The position numbers were made by a program, and so were the translations under genes. Below the pieces are notes generated by a model, which ran no database searches, was not told the origin of the DNA, and saw only the letters and a program-made list of their open reading frames with translations. This document shows positions 28,489 to 37,945 of a stretch of 64,000 bases of DNA, one piece after another; the stretch's first letter is position 1; each line of letters starts with the position of its first letter. The DNA lies in NCBI RefSeq assembly GCF_002088275.1, contig NZ_AQQS01000022.1, positions 1 to 64,000 on the forward strand, in the 5' to 3' direction. The stretch is from Aurantimonas sp. 22II-16-19i. GTDB taxonomy: Bacteria; Pseudomonadota; Alphaproteobacteria; Rhizobiales; Rhizobiaceae.

Positions 28489-30954
28489 ATGGACGAGAAC
28501 CTTCGCCCGAACCTCCGCCTGGGAGACCCGGTCGACCTCCTGTCGGGCCTGAAGCCCGCTTTCGTCGCGCCGGAGCTGCCCTGGCACCGCCCTGCGGGCA
28601 CGCCGGTGGTGAGCGAGACCGCGCCCGTTCCGGCCGGACCGGCCAGATGGGACCCGCCGGTCCTCTCCCTCCACGACAGCGTCGAGGATCTTCTCTCCCA
28701 CGTCTTCGACTATTCCGTCGCTCCGATGGTCGGGCTCGACGGGCCGCTGTCGGTTTGCGCCGGCAGCCTGATGGCCGGGCAGGATCTCTCGGACCTCGAG
28801 GCCCGGCTGGGGCTCGACCTCAGCCTGCGCCCGGCGCACGCCCATCTCCTCGTCCGCCTCGGCGGCCGGCGCGGCACCGCCACCCACACGCAGGAATGGC
28901 TGGGGCTCAACCGCAAGGTCCGGATCCTCCAATGGCTGACGCCGGAGGGCCGGGCAGCGATGGCGCGGCTGCGCCTGCGGGAGATGCGGCGCGAGGGGGC
29001 CGAACTCCATGGCGACGTCACCGCCCGGCAGGCAGGGCGCTATCTCGCCTACTTCGAGGATTTCGGCACCCATGTCGTGCGCTCCATCACCTATGGCGAG
29101 CGGCTGTTCCAGCTGTTCGAGGTGAGCGGCGACCTTCTGGCGAGCCTGCGCCGGGTTTTCGCCGAGGCGCCTCGCCCGTTCTGCGGCCCCGCCGCCTTCG
29201 CCATGGCGCATCTCACCCGGTCACCGTGGACGGCGAAGGCGAGCCCGATCCTCTCCGTCGGCGACTGCGACATCGCGCGGCGGGTCACCCGTCACGCGAT
29301 CTGGGCGAGCGGCAGCCCGGGCGACCCGCCGTCCCTCCTGTCCCGGGGCGCGGTGGTGCCAGCGAATCTCGAGACCGTCCTCGCCGAACTTCCCGCCCGC
29401 AGCATCACCGCGGTCGGCTTTGCCTGCCAGGCGCTGTTCATGGAGGACCACCGGGCCGATGCCTGGGCGCGGCTGATGCGCGGCAGCCTCTGCCAGCGAT
29501 TCCCCGGCCTGCGGCAGGTCGGCTGGCGCGAGCGGGGGAGCTTCCGGCCGCAAGCCTTCCTGAAGAGCGCTCGCCTGTCGGGCGATGAGGCGCTGTCGAA
29601 GCCGGCCCTGCCGTCGCTGCCGGAGATCGCCTTCGCGCTCGACGTCACCGCGAGCGGCCGGCTCGCCGACCCGGTCCCGCCATGCCTCGCCTTGTTCGCG
29701 GCGACGGATCCCGGCACCGGCTGCGCGGCCTGGCTCGAGTCCGGTGCGTCGGTGGCATTCGATCCCAGCCGCTTGACGATCCCGTTTCTCGACGGAGCTT
29801 TGTCCGTGACGTCCGGGGATGGCCGGCGCTGGTGTCTCGTCGAAAGTGCCTGGATCGGAGGAGACGGCGCGCCCGGCGTCGTCGCCGATCCGGCAACGCC
29901 GAGCGAGGATCTGCTCATCCGGTTCCGGCCGCAGCTCTCCGCCTATCTGCGGCTGGTCGCGCGGCTGCAGACGCCGCTGTTTCCCACAGACGTCGCGGCC
30001 GCCATGCGCCGCTGCGCCGTCTGGCTGGCCGAGGTGACGGCCGTCCACCCGGCGCTCGCGACGCTTCGGCTCCAGGCGCTGGCGGTGGCGCGGGGGCTCG
30101 GGCGCCACGACCCGCGTCAGCTCACCCTCGGCGACGAACATCTGGCGGACCTCGCCGCGCTCCTGCGATTGGCCGCAGCGCTGTCGGGCTTGCACCCTGA
30201 CGGCGATGATCTGCGCCCTGCGTCCCAGCAGCAGGACCTCCGCCTGCGGGCCTTCCATCGCCGCCTGCCGGAATATTTCCCTCCGGCCGCGTTGGCCGAG
30301 CGCGTCGCGGCGGCGGCAAAGGCCCTTTGCCGAAGCTTCGCCGGTCTCGCCGGAGCGCCGGATCTGCCCGACCATGCGCGGCGGCTCTTCCGGGCCGGCG
30401 CGGGGCTCGCCGGGCCGCCGGACCCGCGCGTCCTGCCGCATGGCCTGATGCCGGGCGAGGCTCCCTATCCGCTGCTGTGGAATGCGCTGCTGGGGCTTCG
30501 GGCGCGCCATGCCGGTCTGCGGGCGGTCCTCCTGGCGGGCGAGGATCGGCTCGGCGAGGCCGCCGAGATCCTCTCACGCGAACCCATCGGCGCGGCGGAT
30601 GCGCCGCCGGATCCTGCCGCCGACGCCGCATCCGCGCTCGCCGCGCTGGCCGACGACCTGCGCGGCTGCGATGCCGCGGTGATCGCAAGGCTCCCGGGAG
30701 AGATCGCCGAACTCGTCGCGGCCAGCCGCTCGGCCGGTCTCCTCTGGCGCGCCGATGACCTCGCCCTGTCGGGCAGCCCGACCGCAGAAGTCGGGCCGCA
30801 GCTCCACCGGCTGCTCGTCGTCCTCGAAACCCTCGATTTGGCTTGCCTCGCGGGCCTGCCACTGGCCCCGCTCGCGAGCCTCGCCCCCGATCTCCTGGCC
30901 GCCCGGATCAACGACGCGCTCACGGCGCTGGCACGGCATCCGGCACGCGCCTGA
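28489..30954 (+). CDS. MACPF-motif protein, paralogue of the N-terminal domain of the giant protein
   Basis: An 821-residue protein. Its first about 480 residues parallel the giant protein: PPVLSLHDSVEDLLSHVFDY aligns with PVITLHQSVQSLVSAVYRYE, and YLAYFEDFGTHVVRSITYGE carries the MACPF-like GTH motif at 193-196, almost the same position as in the giant protein. The rest is Ala/Leu/Arg-rich and helical, with no TULIP-type module. No signal peptide. It starts eight bases after the previous stop, so the four genes form one operon. Its last 35 bases overlap the end of the convergent ketosynthase gene. Whether it forms pores, or instead binds or chaperones the giant protein, cannot be told. Confidence 0.6.
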   Translation: MDENLRPNLRLGDPVDLLSGLKPAFVAPELPWHRPAGTPVVSETAPVPAGPARWDPPVLSLHDSVEDLLSHVFDYSVAPMVGLDGPLSVCAGSLMAGQDLSDLEARLGLDLSLRPAHAHLLVRLGGRRGTATHTQEWLGLNRKVRILQWLTPEGRAAMARLRLREMRREGAELHGDVTARQAGRYLAYFEDFGTHVVRSITYGERLFQLFEVSGDLLASLRRVFAEAPRPFCGPAAFAMAHLTRSPWTAKASPILSVGDCDIARRVTRHAIWASGSPGDPPSLLSRGAVVPANLETVLAELPARSITAVGFACQALFMEDHRADAWARLMRGSLCQRFPGLRQVGWRERGSFRPQAFLKSARLSGDEALSKPALPSLPEIAFALDVTASGRLADPVPPCLALFAATDPGTGCAAWLESGASVAFDPSRLTIPFLDGALSVTSGDGRRWCLVESAWIGGDGAPGVVADPATPSEDLLIRFRPQLSAYLRLVARLQTPLFPTDVAAAMRRCAVWLAEVTAVHPALATLRLQALAVARGLGRHDPRQLTLGDEHLADLAALLRLAAALSGLHPDGDDLRPASQQQDLRLRAFHRRLPEYFPPAALAERVAAAAKALCRSFAGLAGAPDLPDHARRLFRAGAGLAGPPDPRVLPHGLMPGEAPYPLLWNALLGLRARHAGLRAVLLAGEDRLGEAAEILSREPIGAADAPPDPAADAASALAALADDLRGCDAAVIARLPGEIAELVAASRSAGLLWRADDLALSGSPTAEVGPQLHRLLVVLETLDLACLAGLPLAPLASLAPDLLAARINDALTALARHPARA

Positions 30955-32185
30955 CGGCGAGGGCGGCATAGTGGCCGCCGAAGGCGAAGGAGTTCGACAG
31001 GGCGGCGGCGGTCTCCATCCGCCGCACCGGCTCCCCACCGGCCGCGCCCGGCGGTGCCGGGACACCGTCCGGCGGCAGCAGGTCGACGGGGCAGGGCGCT
31101 TCCTGCCGGCGAAGCGCCAGGATGGCGGCGACGGCCTCGACGGCGCTGCCGGCGCCCATGCAGTGCCCGATCGCCGCCTTGCAGGCGCTGACGCGGATGT
31201 CGTCCGCCCGTGCCCCGAACAGTTCGCGGATCGCCTGGCTCTCCAGCGCGTCGTTGAGCTCGGTCGCCGTGCCATGGGCGTTGACGTGGCCGATGTCCTC
31301 GGGGGCAATACCAGCGTCGGCGATGGCCGCCCGCATCGCCCGCGTCATCCCCGGCAGCGTCGGCTTCGTCAGGCTGGCCGCGTCCGAGACGGCGCCGACG
31401 CCGCAGATCTCGCCCAGGATCGGCGCGCCGCGCGAGCGTGCCCGCTCTTCCCGCTCCAGCACCAGCACGGCGGCGGCCTCGCCGATGACGAAACCCGTCC
31501 GGTCCGGCGAAAACGGCCGCATGATGCCGGCGGCAGGATCGATCTCCGGGCTCATGATCGCCAGCGCGTCCCAGGCAGCGAACAGCGCCGACGTCGGAAA
31601 TGCCTCCGCCCCGCCGGCGAGGCAGAGGTCCATCTCGCCCCGGCGGATGGCATGGACGGCGTCGGCGATCGCATGGGCCGAGGCGGCGCAGGCCGTGACA
31701 TGGGCGGTCGCCGCCCGTTGCAGCCGGTAGCGGGCGCAGAGTGCCGCCGTCGCGCCGTTCAGCATCATCCTGACCACCGCGGTCGGCCGCAGCCTCTGGT
31801 GGCTCGCGGCCCGCAGCACGCAATCCTCTATCGCCTCCGCCGGGCCGAAGGCCGTCCCCATCATCGCCCCCGCCGCTGGGCCGATCTCGTCCGGACCCAG
31901 CCCCGCATGGCCGAGCGCTTCATCGGCCGCGGCCATCGCGAGAAGGCCGACCCGGTCGTAAAAGTGCAGCTCCGACCTGCGGACGAGGCCCTGCCAGTCG
32001 AACCCGGGGATCTCGGCGCCGAACCGGCAGGCCAGCCCGGCGGTATCGAAGCCCTCGATCCTGCGAATGGCGGATCGGCCGGAGAACAGGCCGGCCTCGA
32101 AGGCGGCAAGCCCCGCTCCGAAGCCCGACAGGACGCCGATGCCGGTGACGACGACGCGGGAGGCCGTGCGCTCACCCATTGGCAT
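30920..32185 (-). CDS. Beta-ketoacyl-ACP synthase (FabF/KAS II-like), discrete ketosynthase of the polyketide set
   Basis: A 421-residue thiolase-fold condensing enzyme. The catalytic triad is complete: Cys166 in VTACAASAHAIADA, His in VNAHGTATELND and His in AAIGHCMGAGSAVEA. The N-terminus RVVVTGIGVLSGFG and the end SNSFAFGGHYAALAVRR match the FabF group. The start overlaps the acyl-carrier-protein gene by 14 bases, so it is co-transcribed with the carrier and probably the PKS. It is more likely a dedicated elongation or transfer enzyme than the housekeeping FabF. Its 3' end overlaps the convergent MACPF-motif gene. Confidence 0.9.
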   Translation of the reverse strand: MPMGERTASRVVVTGIGVLSGFGAGLAAFEAGLFSGRSAIRRIEGFDTAGLACRFGAEIPGFDWQGLVRRSELHFYDRVGLLAMAAADEALGHAGLGPDEIGPAAGAMMGTAFGPAEAIEDCVLRAASHQRLRPTAVVRMMLNGATAALCARYRLQRAATAHVTACAASAHAIADAVHAIRRGEMDLCLAGGAEAFPTSALFAAWDALAIMSPEIDPAAGIMRPFSPDRTGFVIGEAAAVLVLEREERARSRGAPILGEICGVGAVSDAASLTKPTLPGMTRAMRAAIADAGIAPEDIGHVNAHGTATELNDALESQAIRELFGARADDIRVSACKAAIGHCMGAGSAVEAVAAILALRRQEAPCPVDLLPPDGVPAPPGAAGGEPVRRMETAAALSNSFAFGGHYAALAVRRVPDAVPAP

Positions 32186-32441
32186 TGGCCGGCTGGACCC
32201 CCCGGTCCTTCAGGATCAGTTCCTCGGTCAGCCGCAGGACGTCGCCGAGATTGTGGATCTCGTCGCGGTGCCGCTGGATGTCGGAGCCGACCGGCACGTC
32301 GTATTTCTCCTCGATCTCGAACATGATCTCGATGAAATCGAGGGAGTCGATATGGAGATCCTCGAGCGTCCGGTAGTCCTGCAGTTCCTCCGGCGCAACG
32401 TCGAGATAGCCGGAAATGATCGCAATGAGCTCACTCTTCAT
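32172..32441 (-). CDS. Discrete acyl carrier protein
   Basis: An 89-residue acyl carrier protein. The phosphopantetheine attachment Ser is Ser33 in LEDLHIDSLDFIEIMFEIEE. The rest has the usual acidic four-helix pattern. ATG 32441 follows AAGGGAGACGAGGTCG and gives a standard ACP N-terminus (MKSELIAIISGYLDV). It lies between the type I PKS (175 bases upstream) and the ketosynthase (14-base overlap), so it probably serves those enzymes. No phosphopantetheinyl transferase gene is in the window. Confidence 0.93.
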   Translation of the reverse strand: MKSELIAIISGYLDVAPEELQDYRTLEDLHIDSLDFIEIMFEIEEKYDVPVGSDIQRHRDEIHNLGDVLRLTEELILKDRGVQPANANG

Positions 32442-32615
32442 CGACCTCGTCTCCCTTCGCGGCGCGCCGGCCCTCTTCGGCATCCGAAGAGCGAGGCGGG
32501 AGCCGGCAGCTTACACCCGGAAATTGCGATTGGCGCCCCGTAATGTCGGCGTCCGGTCTCGCCCATATCCCGGCGGCGGTCGCCGCTCCGGACGCTCTCG
32601 GCCGGAGGGGGGAGT

Positions 32616-35600
32616 TCATTTCGCCGGCTCGGCGAGGTCGTCGGCGATGATCGCGCCGATGGCCGCCAGGCTGTCGCCGCCGATCAGAATGGTGATCGGC
32701 AGAAGCACCCCGAATCTCTCCTCGATGAGCCGCTGCATCTCCACGGCGCCGAGGGAATCGAGCCCCATCCGGGTCAGCGGGATGTCCGCCGAGACCTGCC
32801 CGGGCGCCGCCTTCAGCACCTCGGCGAGGATCGGCCCCAGATGCTCCGCCACGACCCTCGGCCGCTGGCCGGCCGGGTGCCGGCCGAGGTCGCTGCGAAG
32901 GTCGGGCCGCGTTCCGCCTGACGCGACGGTGCCTTCCCGGAAAAACGCCATCCTGTCGGTCTGCGCTGCGCGCGGATCGTAGCGCGCCCAGCGACCCCAG
33001 TCGATCGGCCGGGACAGGCTGACCTGCGCCAGCCCCGCGCCCATCGCCGCGCCGAGGCCGGCGAGGGCGGACGCCATGGTCATGGCGGGCATGCCGGCCG
33101 CCACCAGATGCGCCGCGACCGCCGGATCGGCGGCCATCCCGGCGCCGGCGACAGGTCCGAAATTGACGCTGAGCGCCGGTAGTCCGGCCTTGTGGCGGGC
33201 GAGGGCGAGCCCGTCCAGATAGGCGTTCGCGGCGGCGTAGTTGGCCTGGCGCGGGTTGCCGGTGAGCGCGGAGAGCGACGAGGCGAGGACAAAATGATCG
33301 AGGGAAAGGTCGCGGCTCGCCAGATCGAGGGCCTCGGCCCCCTCCGCCTTCGGCCTCAGGACACGCTGCAGATCCTCGATCGTCAGCGCCGCGGCCGCAC
33401 GATCGGCGGTCGCGCCGGCCCAGTGGAAGATCCCCGCGAGGGCCATGTCGGCGGATGCCAGCCGCTCCAGAGTGAGGCGCACCGCCCGTCGATCGGCCGG
33501 ATCGAGGGTCTCGACGTGAAGCTGCGATCCGAGCGCGGCGATCTCGCGGGCGAGGGGGGCGATCCGCGCCTGCGGCGGCCGGCCCCGGCTGGTCGCGACG
33601 ATGCGCCCGGCGCCGCGCCGCGCCAGCCAGAGTGCGAGCTGTTGGCCGAAGCCGCCCAGCCCGCCGGTGATCAGATAGGCGCGCGACCGATGAAAGCGCA
33701 CCGAGCCGTCCCAGTCCGGCGGCAGCAGGGCTGGCCGGAGGCGCGGCAGCAGGCGGCGCCCCCGGCGGAACGCCACCTCGCTGGATTTGCCGAAAGACGC
33801 GATCTCCGCCGCCACGGCCATGTGCCAGGGCTCGTCCCGCGCCACGTCGACGAGCGTCGTCCCGCTCGCCGCCAGCTCGTTGCAGAGGGTACGGCCGAGG
33901 CCCCAGACGGCCGCCTGTTCGGGCTGGACCGGCAGGTCGGCCCCGCAGGCGGACGTTGCGTTGCGGGTGATCAGATAGAGCCGACCGCGTGCCGGATCGT
34001 CGGCGAGGGCGAGGAGGTCGCCGAGCCTGTCGGCGAGCGGCCGAGGACCGTCCGGCACGACGACAACGGTCGCCTCGGACGCATCGTCCTTCGCCGCCAG
34101 ACCACCCATCTCCGCCCATGCCCTCTCCAACAGGGCGCCATCCGGACCATCCGAAGCCAGCACGGCAACGCGGCGGCCGATAGCGGCGCTGCAGGTCGCC
34201 TGCGTCTCCTCCCACCGGGTGATCAGCGACAGCTCCGGCAGCGGGGCGGTCTCTGGCGCCGGCCTCAGCGGTTTGACCACGATCCCGTCCATCTCCGCCA
34301 GGCAGTGGCCGGCCCTGTCGTACAGCCTCGCATCGAAGCGCAGGCCGCGGCCGCGGTGGTCCCGCAGGCTCACCATGGCCCACAGGGACGGCGGCAGTTC
34401 GCCATGCAGCGTATAGGCATCGATGCCGGCGGGAACCAGCGGCTCGCAGGCGACCGTCAGGGCCAGCGCCGCCTGCAGGACGCCGTCGAGAAGGCATGGC
34501 GCCGTCTGCACGGACGGCTCGCCAGACACGCTGCGATCGACGGCCAGCTGGGCAAGCACCGTCCGGCCGTCCGCCGCCAGGGAGAGGCTGCGAACCACCC
34601 TGAAGGCCGGGCCGTGCGCGAGGCCGAGGGCGGCGAGCCGCGCCTGATGCCGGTCGGTCTCCAGAGGATGCGGGGCGGCAGCCGCCAATGCCGCGATCGG
34701 TCGTGCCTCGGGGCGATGCCATGCGTCCGCCATCGGCGCATCCCCCGGCGGCGCCGCTGCAATCTGCGCCGAAAGGACGCGAAGGGCGCCGCTCGGACAG
34801 GCGGGATCACAGGCGAGCACTTCGAGCCCGCCGCCGAGATGCCGCGTGTCCAGCACCTGTCCCTGCCGCCGGTCGAGCCGGAACGGGGTGTGGAAGCGGA
34901 TGTCGGCGAGGCGCACCGGCAGCGCCGGAGCATCCGTGTCGCGCACGGCCAGCGCCGTCCGCAGGGCAGCTTCCATGGCGGCGGTGCCGGGCAGGATCGC
35001 GACGCCCTCGATCCGGTGGTCGCCGAGAAAGGCGAAGACCTCCCGGTTGAGATCGGCGATCCAGCTCCGGGGAACCGGCGCCGGCTCCGCCCAGGGACTG
35101 GCGGCCGGATCGCCCAGCCGGTCGTGGGCCTGCACCTCGGCCTCGCGCCAGAGGCGCCGCCGATGCCAGCCGGTGACGGGCAGCGGGCAGGGGCTGCCGC
35201 CCGGCGCCATCCGCTTCCAGTCGATCCGCCCGCCGCTCAGATGGAAGCGGCCGATGGCCTGGCGCATCGCCCCGCGCTCGTCCTCCTGTCCGTCGAGGAC
35301 CGCAATGACGGCGATCCTTCGCGCCTGCGCGCCGACGGCCTTCTGGACCGGGCTGCGAAGCACCGGCTTCGGCCCGATCTCGAGGCAGTGGGTTGCGCCG
35401 AGGGCGAATGCGGCTTCGAGAGCCGCCCGAAACCGCACCGGCGCGCGGACGTTCCTGCACCAGTAGGGCCCGTCCATCACGTCGTCGCCCGACAGGCGTC
35501 TGCCGGTGACGCTGGAGACCAGGGGGATCTCAGGCGGTCGCGGCACGAGGCCGGCGAGCCGGTCGCCGAGCTCGCCAAGGATCGGGTCCATGTTGGCGCT

Positions 35601-37817
35601 GTGATAGGCGATGTCGCCGTCGAGGCGGCGGAACGGCACGCCCTGGCGATGCAATTCGCCTTCGGCTTCGGAAAGAACGGCGTTCCGCCCCGCCAGCGTG
35701 ATCGACGCCACAGCGTTGACGGCGGCGACCTCCAGCCCCGGCAGGCGCGCGCAGAGGGTCTCGGCTTCGGCCTCGCCGAGCGCTGCCGCCAGCATCCCGC
35801 CGTGTCCGGCCCGCCGGGTCTGCAGATCGGTCCGCGCCCACGAGACGACGAGCGCCTGCTCCAGGGTGAGATGCCCGGCGCAGTGGGCGGCGGCGACCTC
35901 GCCGGCGGAATGGCCGAGGCAGATGTCCGGCTCGACGCCGTAGCGCGCCAAAAGCTTTGCCAGCGCGACCTGCAACGCGAAGCTCGCCGGCTGGCCGATC
36001 CGGCCGTCGAGACGTGTCCTGTCGTTGCCCGCCACGCCCATGGCGTCGATCAGCGAGACGCCTGCCAGCGGCCGGAACGCCGCGTCGATCTCCTCCATCG
36101 CGTCCCGGAACACCGGTTCGCGGGCGAGGAGGTCGCGCCCCATCCCGGGCCATTGCGCTCCCATGCCGGAAAACACGAGCAGCGTCCGGGGCTCTCCGGC
36201 CGCGGCCATGTCGCAGCGCCGGCAGTCGGCGGGGCGAACCGCCCGGATCTTCGCCGCGATCGCCGCGGGAGCCTCGTCGCGTTCCACCCACACAGCGCCG
36301 CGATGGGCCCGGTGGCCCCGGCGCCTCGCCAGCGTATGAAGCAGGTCCACGGGCGAGGCGGTCTCGGCGTGGTCCGCGAGGCGCGGCAGCCAGGCGGCCA
36401 GCGCCTCGGCCGATTGCGCCGACAGCGGCAGCAGCGCCGGCCCGAACGCTTCCGGCGGTCCTTCCGCCACGGTGGTCCTGCAAGGCGCCGGGCCGATGAT
36501 CGCATGGGCGCTGCTGCCGCCATAACCGAAGGCGTTGACCGCGACGTGGGGCGCCTCCAGCGGCTCGCAGGCCTCCGGCAGGCGCAGGCCGAGCGCCGAA
36601 AAGGGGATCGCCGGGTTCCGATGCCCGACCAGGAGATGCGGGGGAACCCGCCGCTCGCGGCAGATCAGCACCGCCTTGATGACGCCGGCGATTCCGGCGG
36701 CAGCTTCCAGATGGCCGATATTGGCCTTCATCGACCCGATCGCGACCGCCCCGCGCCGGGCCCCGTGGTCACCTGATGCATGCCGCCCCGATCGATCATC
36801 CCCGGAGGCATGGTCCGGGGATCCATGGCCGTAGACGGCGCCGATCGAGCGCGCCTCGACGAGATCGCCCTGCACTGTGCCGGTGCCGTGGGCCTCGACA
36901 TAGCCGATGTCTCGCGCCGCAAGGCCGCAGGCCGCGAGTGCCCTTCGCATCACCGCCGCCTGGGCATCGCCGTTCGGCGCGGAAATGCCGGCGCTGCGGC
37001 CGCCATGTCCGGTGGCGACTGCCTCGACCACGGCGACGACTGGATCATCGTCCGCCAGGGCATCGGCCAGCCGCTTCAGCACCACGACGCCGCAACCCTC
37101 GCCGCGCCCGTAGCCGTCGGCGAGGCTGGAGAACGGTTTGCATCGCCCGTCGGCGGCGAGCAGCCCGGCCGCCGACATGGCGATCTGGTATTCCGGCCGG
37201 AGCATGACGCTCACACCTCCCGCCAGCGCCATGCCGCAGGCGCCGGCCTCGAGGTCCCGGACGGCAAGGGCGAGGGCGGTGAGGCTCGATGCGCAGGCGG
37301 TATCGACTGTCAGGCTGGGGCCGCGCAGGTCGAGGGCGTAGGACAGGCGGTTGGCGAGCATCGCCAGCGTCGAGCCGGCGGCCGAGAACCGCCCCAGCGC
37401 GCTGCGCGCCTGCGCCGAGAACTGGTTGAGGAGATGATCCGTTGTGAAGCCGCCGACATAGACGCCGACATCCTGGCCGGCGAGGCCGAAGGGATCGAGG
37501 CCCGCGGTCTCAAGGGCCTCGAAGGCGACTTCGAGCACGAGGCGCTGCTGGGGATCGAGGCCGGCGATTTCGTCCGGCGAGAAACCGAAGACGTCCGGGT
37601 CGAAGCCGCGGTAGTCATGGTCGAGGAAATGGCCGCGCCCGGCCTCGGTCTTGCCGGCCGCACGGTCGCTGGCGACGAAGCGCCCCGCCGACCAGCGGTC
37701 CGGCGGCACCTCGCCGCAGAAACAGCGCGCCTCGAGCAACTGGCCGAAGAACTGCGAGGTCGTTGCCGCGCCGCCGGGAAACCGACCCTGGAACCCGATG
37801 ATCGCGATCTTCGACAT
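32616..37817 (-). CDS. Type I polyketide synthase, KS-AT-DH-KR-ACP
   Basis: A 1733-residue single-module PKS. The ketosynthase has Cys175 (TVDTACASSLTAL), EAHGTGT and NIGHLEAAAG. The acyltransferase Ser is near residue 634 in GHSAGEVAAAHCAG; its AYHS motif is nearer the malonyl-type HAFH than the methylmalonyl-type YASH, so malonyl is the likely extender. The dehydratase His is near 932 (DHRIEGVAILPGTAAME). The ketoreductase nucleotide loop is near 1378 (YLITGGLGGFGQQLALWL), with the catalytic Tyr in QANYAAANAYLDG. The carrier Ser is near 1686 (GLDSLGAVEMQRLIEE). No enoylreductase or thioesterase is seen, so an iterative, partly reducing synthase whose product is handed to another protein is likely. 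The product is unknown. Confidence 0.92.
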   Translation of the reverse strand: MSKIAIIGFQGRFPGGAATTSQFFGQLLEARCFCGEVPPDRWSAGRFVASDRAAGKTEAGRGHFLDHDYRGFDPDVFGFSPDEIAGLDPQQRLVLEVAFEALETAGLDPFGLAGQDVGVYVGGFTTDHLLNQFSAQARSALGRFSAAGSTLAMLANRLSYALDLRGPSLTVDTACASSLTALALAVRDLEAGACGMALAGGVSVMLRPEYQIAMSAAGLLAADGRCKPFSSLADGYGRGEGCGVVVLKRLADALADDDPVVAVVEAVATGHGGRSAGISAPNGDAQAAVMRRALAACGLAARDIGYVEAHGTGTVQGDLVEARSIGAVYGHGSPDHASGDDRSGRHASGDHGARRGAVAIGSMKANIGHLEAAAGIAGVIKAVLICRERRVPPHLLVGHRNPAIPFSALGLRLPEACEPLEAPHVAVNAFGYGGSSAHAIIGPAPCRTTVAEGPPEAFGPALLPLSAQSAEALAAWLPRLADHAETASPVDLLHTLARRRGHRAHRGAVWVERDEAPAAIAAKIRAVRPADCRRCDMAAAGEPRTLLVFSGMGAQWPGMGRDLLAREPVFRDAMEEIDAAFRPLAGVSLIDAMGVAGNDRTRLDGRIGQPASFALQVALAKLLARYGVEPDICLGHSAGEVAAAHCAGHLTLEQALVVSWARTDLQTRRAGHGGMLAAALGEAEAETLCARLPGLEVAAVNAVASITLAGRNAVLSEAEGELHRQGVPFRRLDGDIAYHSANMDPILGELGDRLAGLVPRPPEIPLVSSVTGRRLSGDDVMDGPYWCRNVRAPVRFRAALEAAFALGATHCLEIGPKPVLRSPVQKAVGAQARRIAVIAVLDGQEDERGAMRQAIGRFHLSGGRIDWKRMAPGGSPCPLPVTGWHRRRLWREAEVQAHDRLGDPAASPWAEPAPVPRSWIADLNREVFAFLGDHRIEGVAILPGTAAMEAALRTALAVRDTDAPALPVRLADIRFHTPFRLDRRQGQVLDTRHLGGGLEVLACDPACPSGALRVLSAQIAAAPPGDAPMADAWHRPEARPIAALAAAAPHPLETDRHQARLAALGLAHGPAFRVVRSLSLAADGRTVLAQLAVDRSVSGEPSVQTAPCLLDGVLQAALALTVACEPLVPAGIDAYTLHGELPPSLWAMVSLRDHRGRGLRFDARLYDRAGHCLAEMDGIVVKPLRPAPETAPLPELSLITRWEETQATCSAAIGRRVAVLASDGPDGALLERAWAEMGGLAAKDDASEATVVVVPDGPRPLADRLGDLLALADDPARGRLYLITRNATSACGADLPVQPEQAAVWGLGRTLCNELAASGTTLVDVARDEPWHMAVAAEIASFGKSSEVAFRRGRRLLPRLRPALLPPDWDGSVRFHRSRAYLITGGLGGFGQQLALWLARRGAGRIVATSRGRPPQARIAPLAREIAALGSQLHVETLDPADRRAVRLTLERLASADMALAGIFHWAGATADRAAAALTIEDLQRVLRPKAEGAEALDLASRDLSLDHFVLASSLSALTGNPRQANYAAANAYLDGLALARHKAGLPALSVNFGPVAGAGMAADPAVAAHLVAAGMPAMTMASALAGLGAAMGAGLAQVSLSRPIDWGRWARYDPRAAQTDRMAFFREGTVASGGTRPDLRSDLGRHPAGQRPRVVAEHLGPILAEVLKAAPGQVSADIPLTRMGLDSLGAVEMQRLIEERFGVLLPITILIGGDSLAAIGAIIADDLAEPAK

Positions 37818-37945
37818 CTGGCGGCCCGATCGGAACGGCGGCGCGAGACCGGACCGTAGCTTGCGCTACCGCCGAAGACAACCGGGCGTCCTTCGGCGCG
37901 CGGCAGGCCGCCGGCCCTCCCGGTAAAACCTCTGCCGGCGTTCGC

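Noticed and set aside
33192-36776. Long plus-strand open frame antisense to the PKS gene
   Set aside because: Its composition is Arg/Gly/Ala/His-rich without any domain, and it mirrors the PKS codons. Long antisense frames are expected at this GC content.
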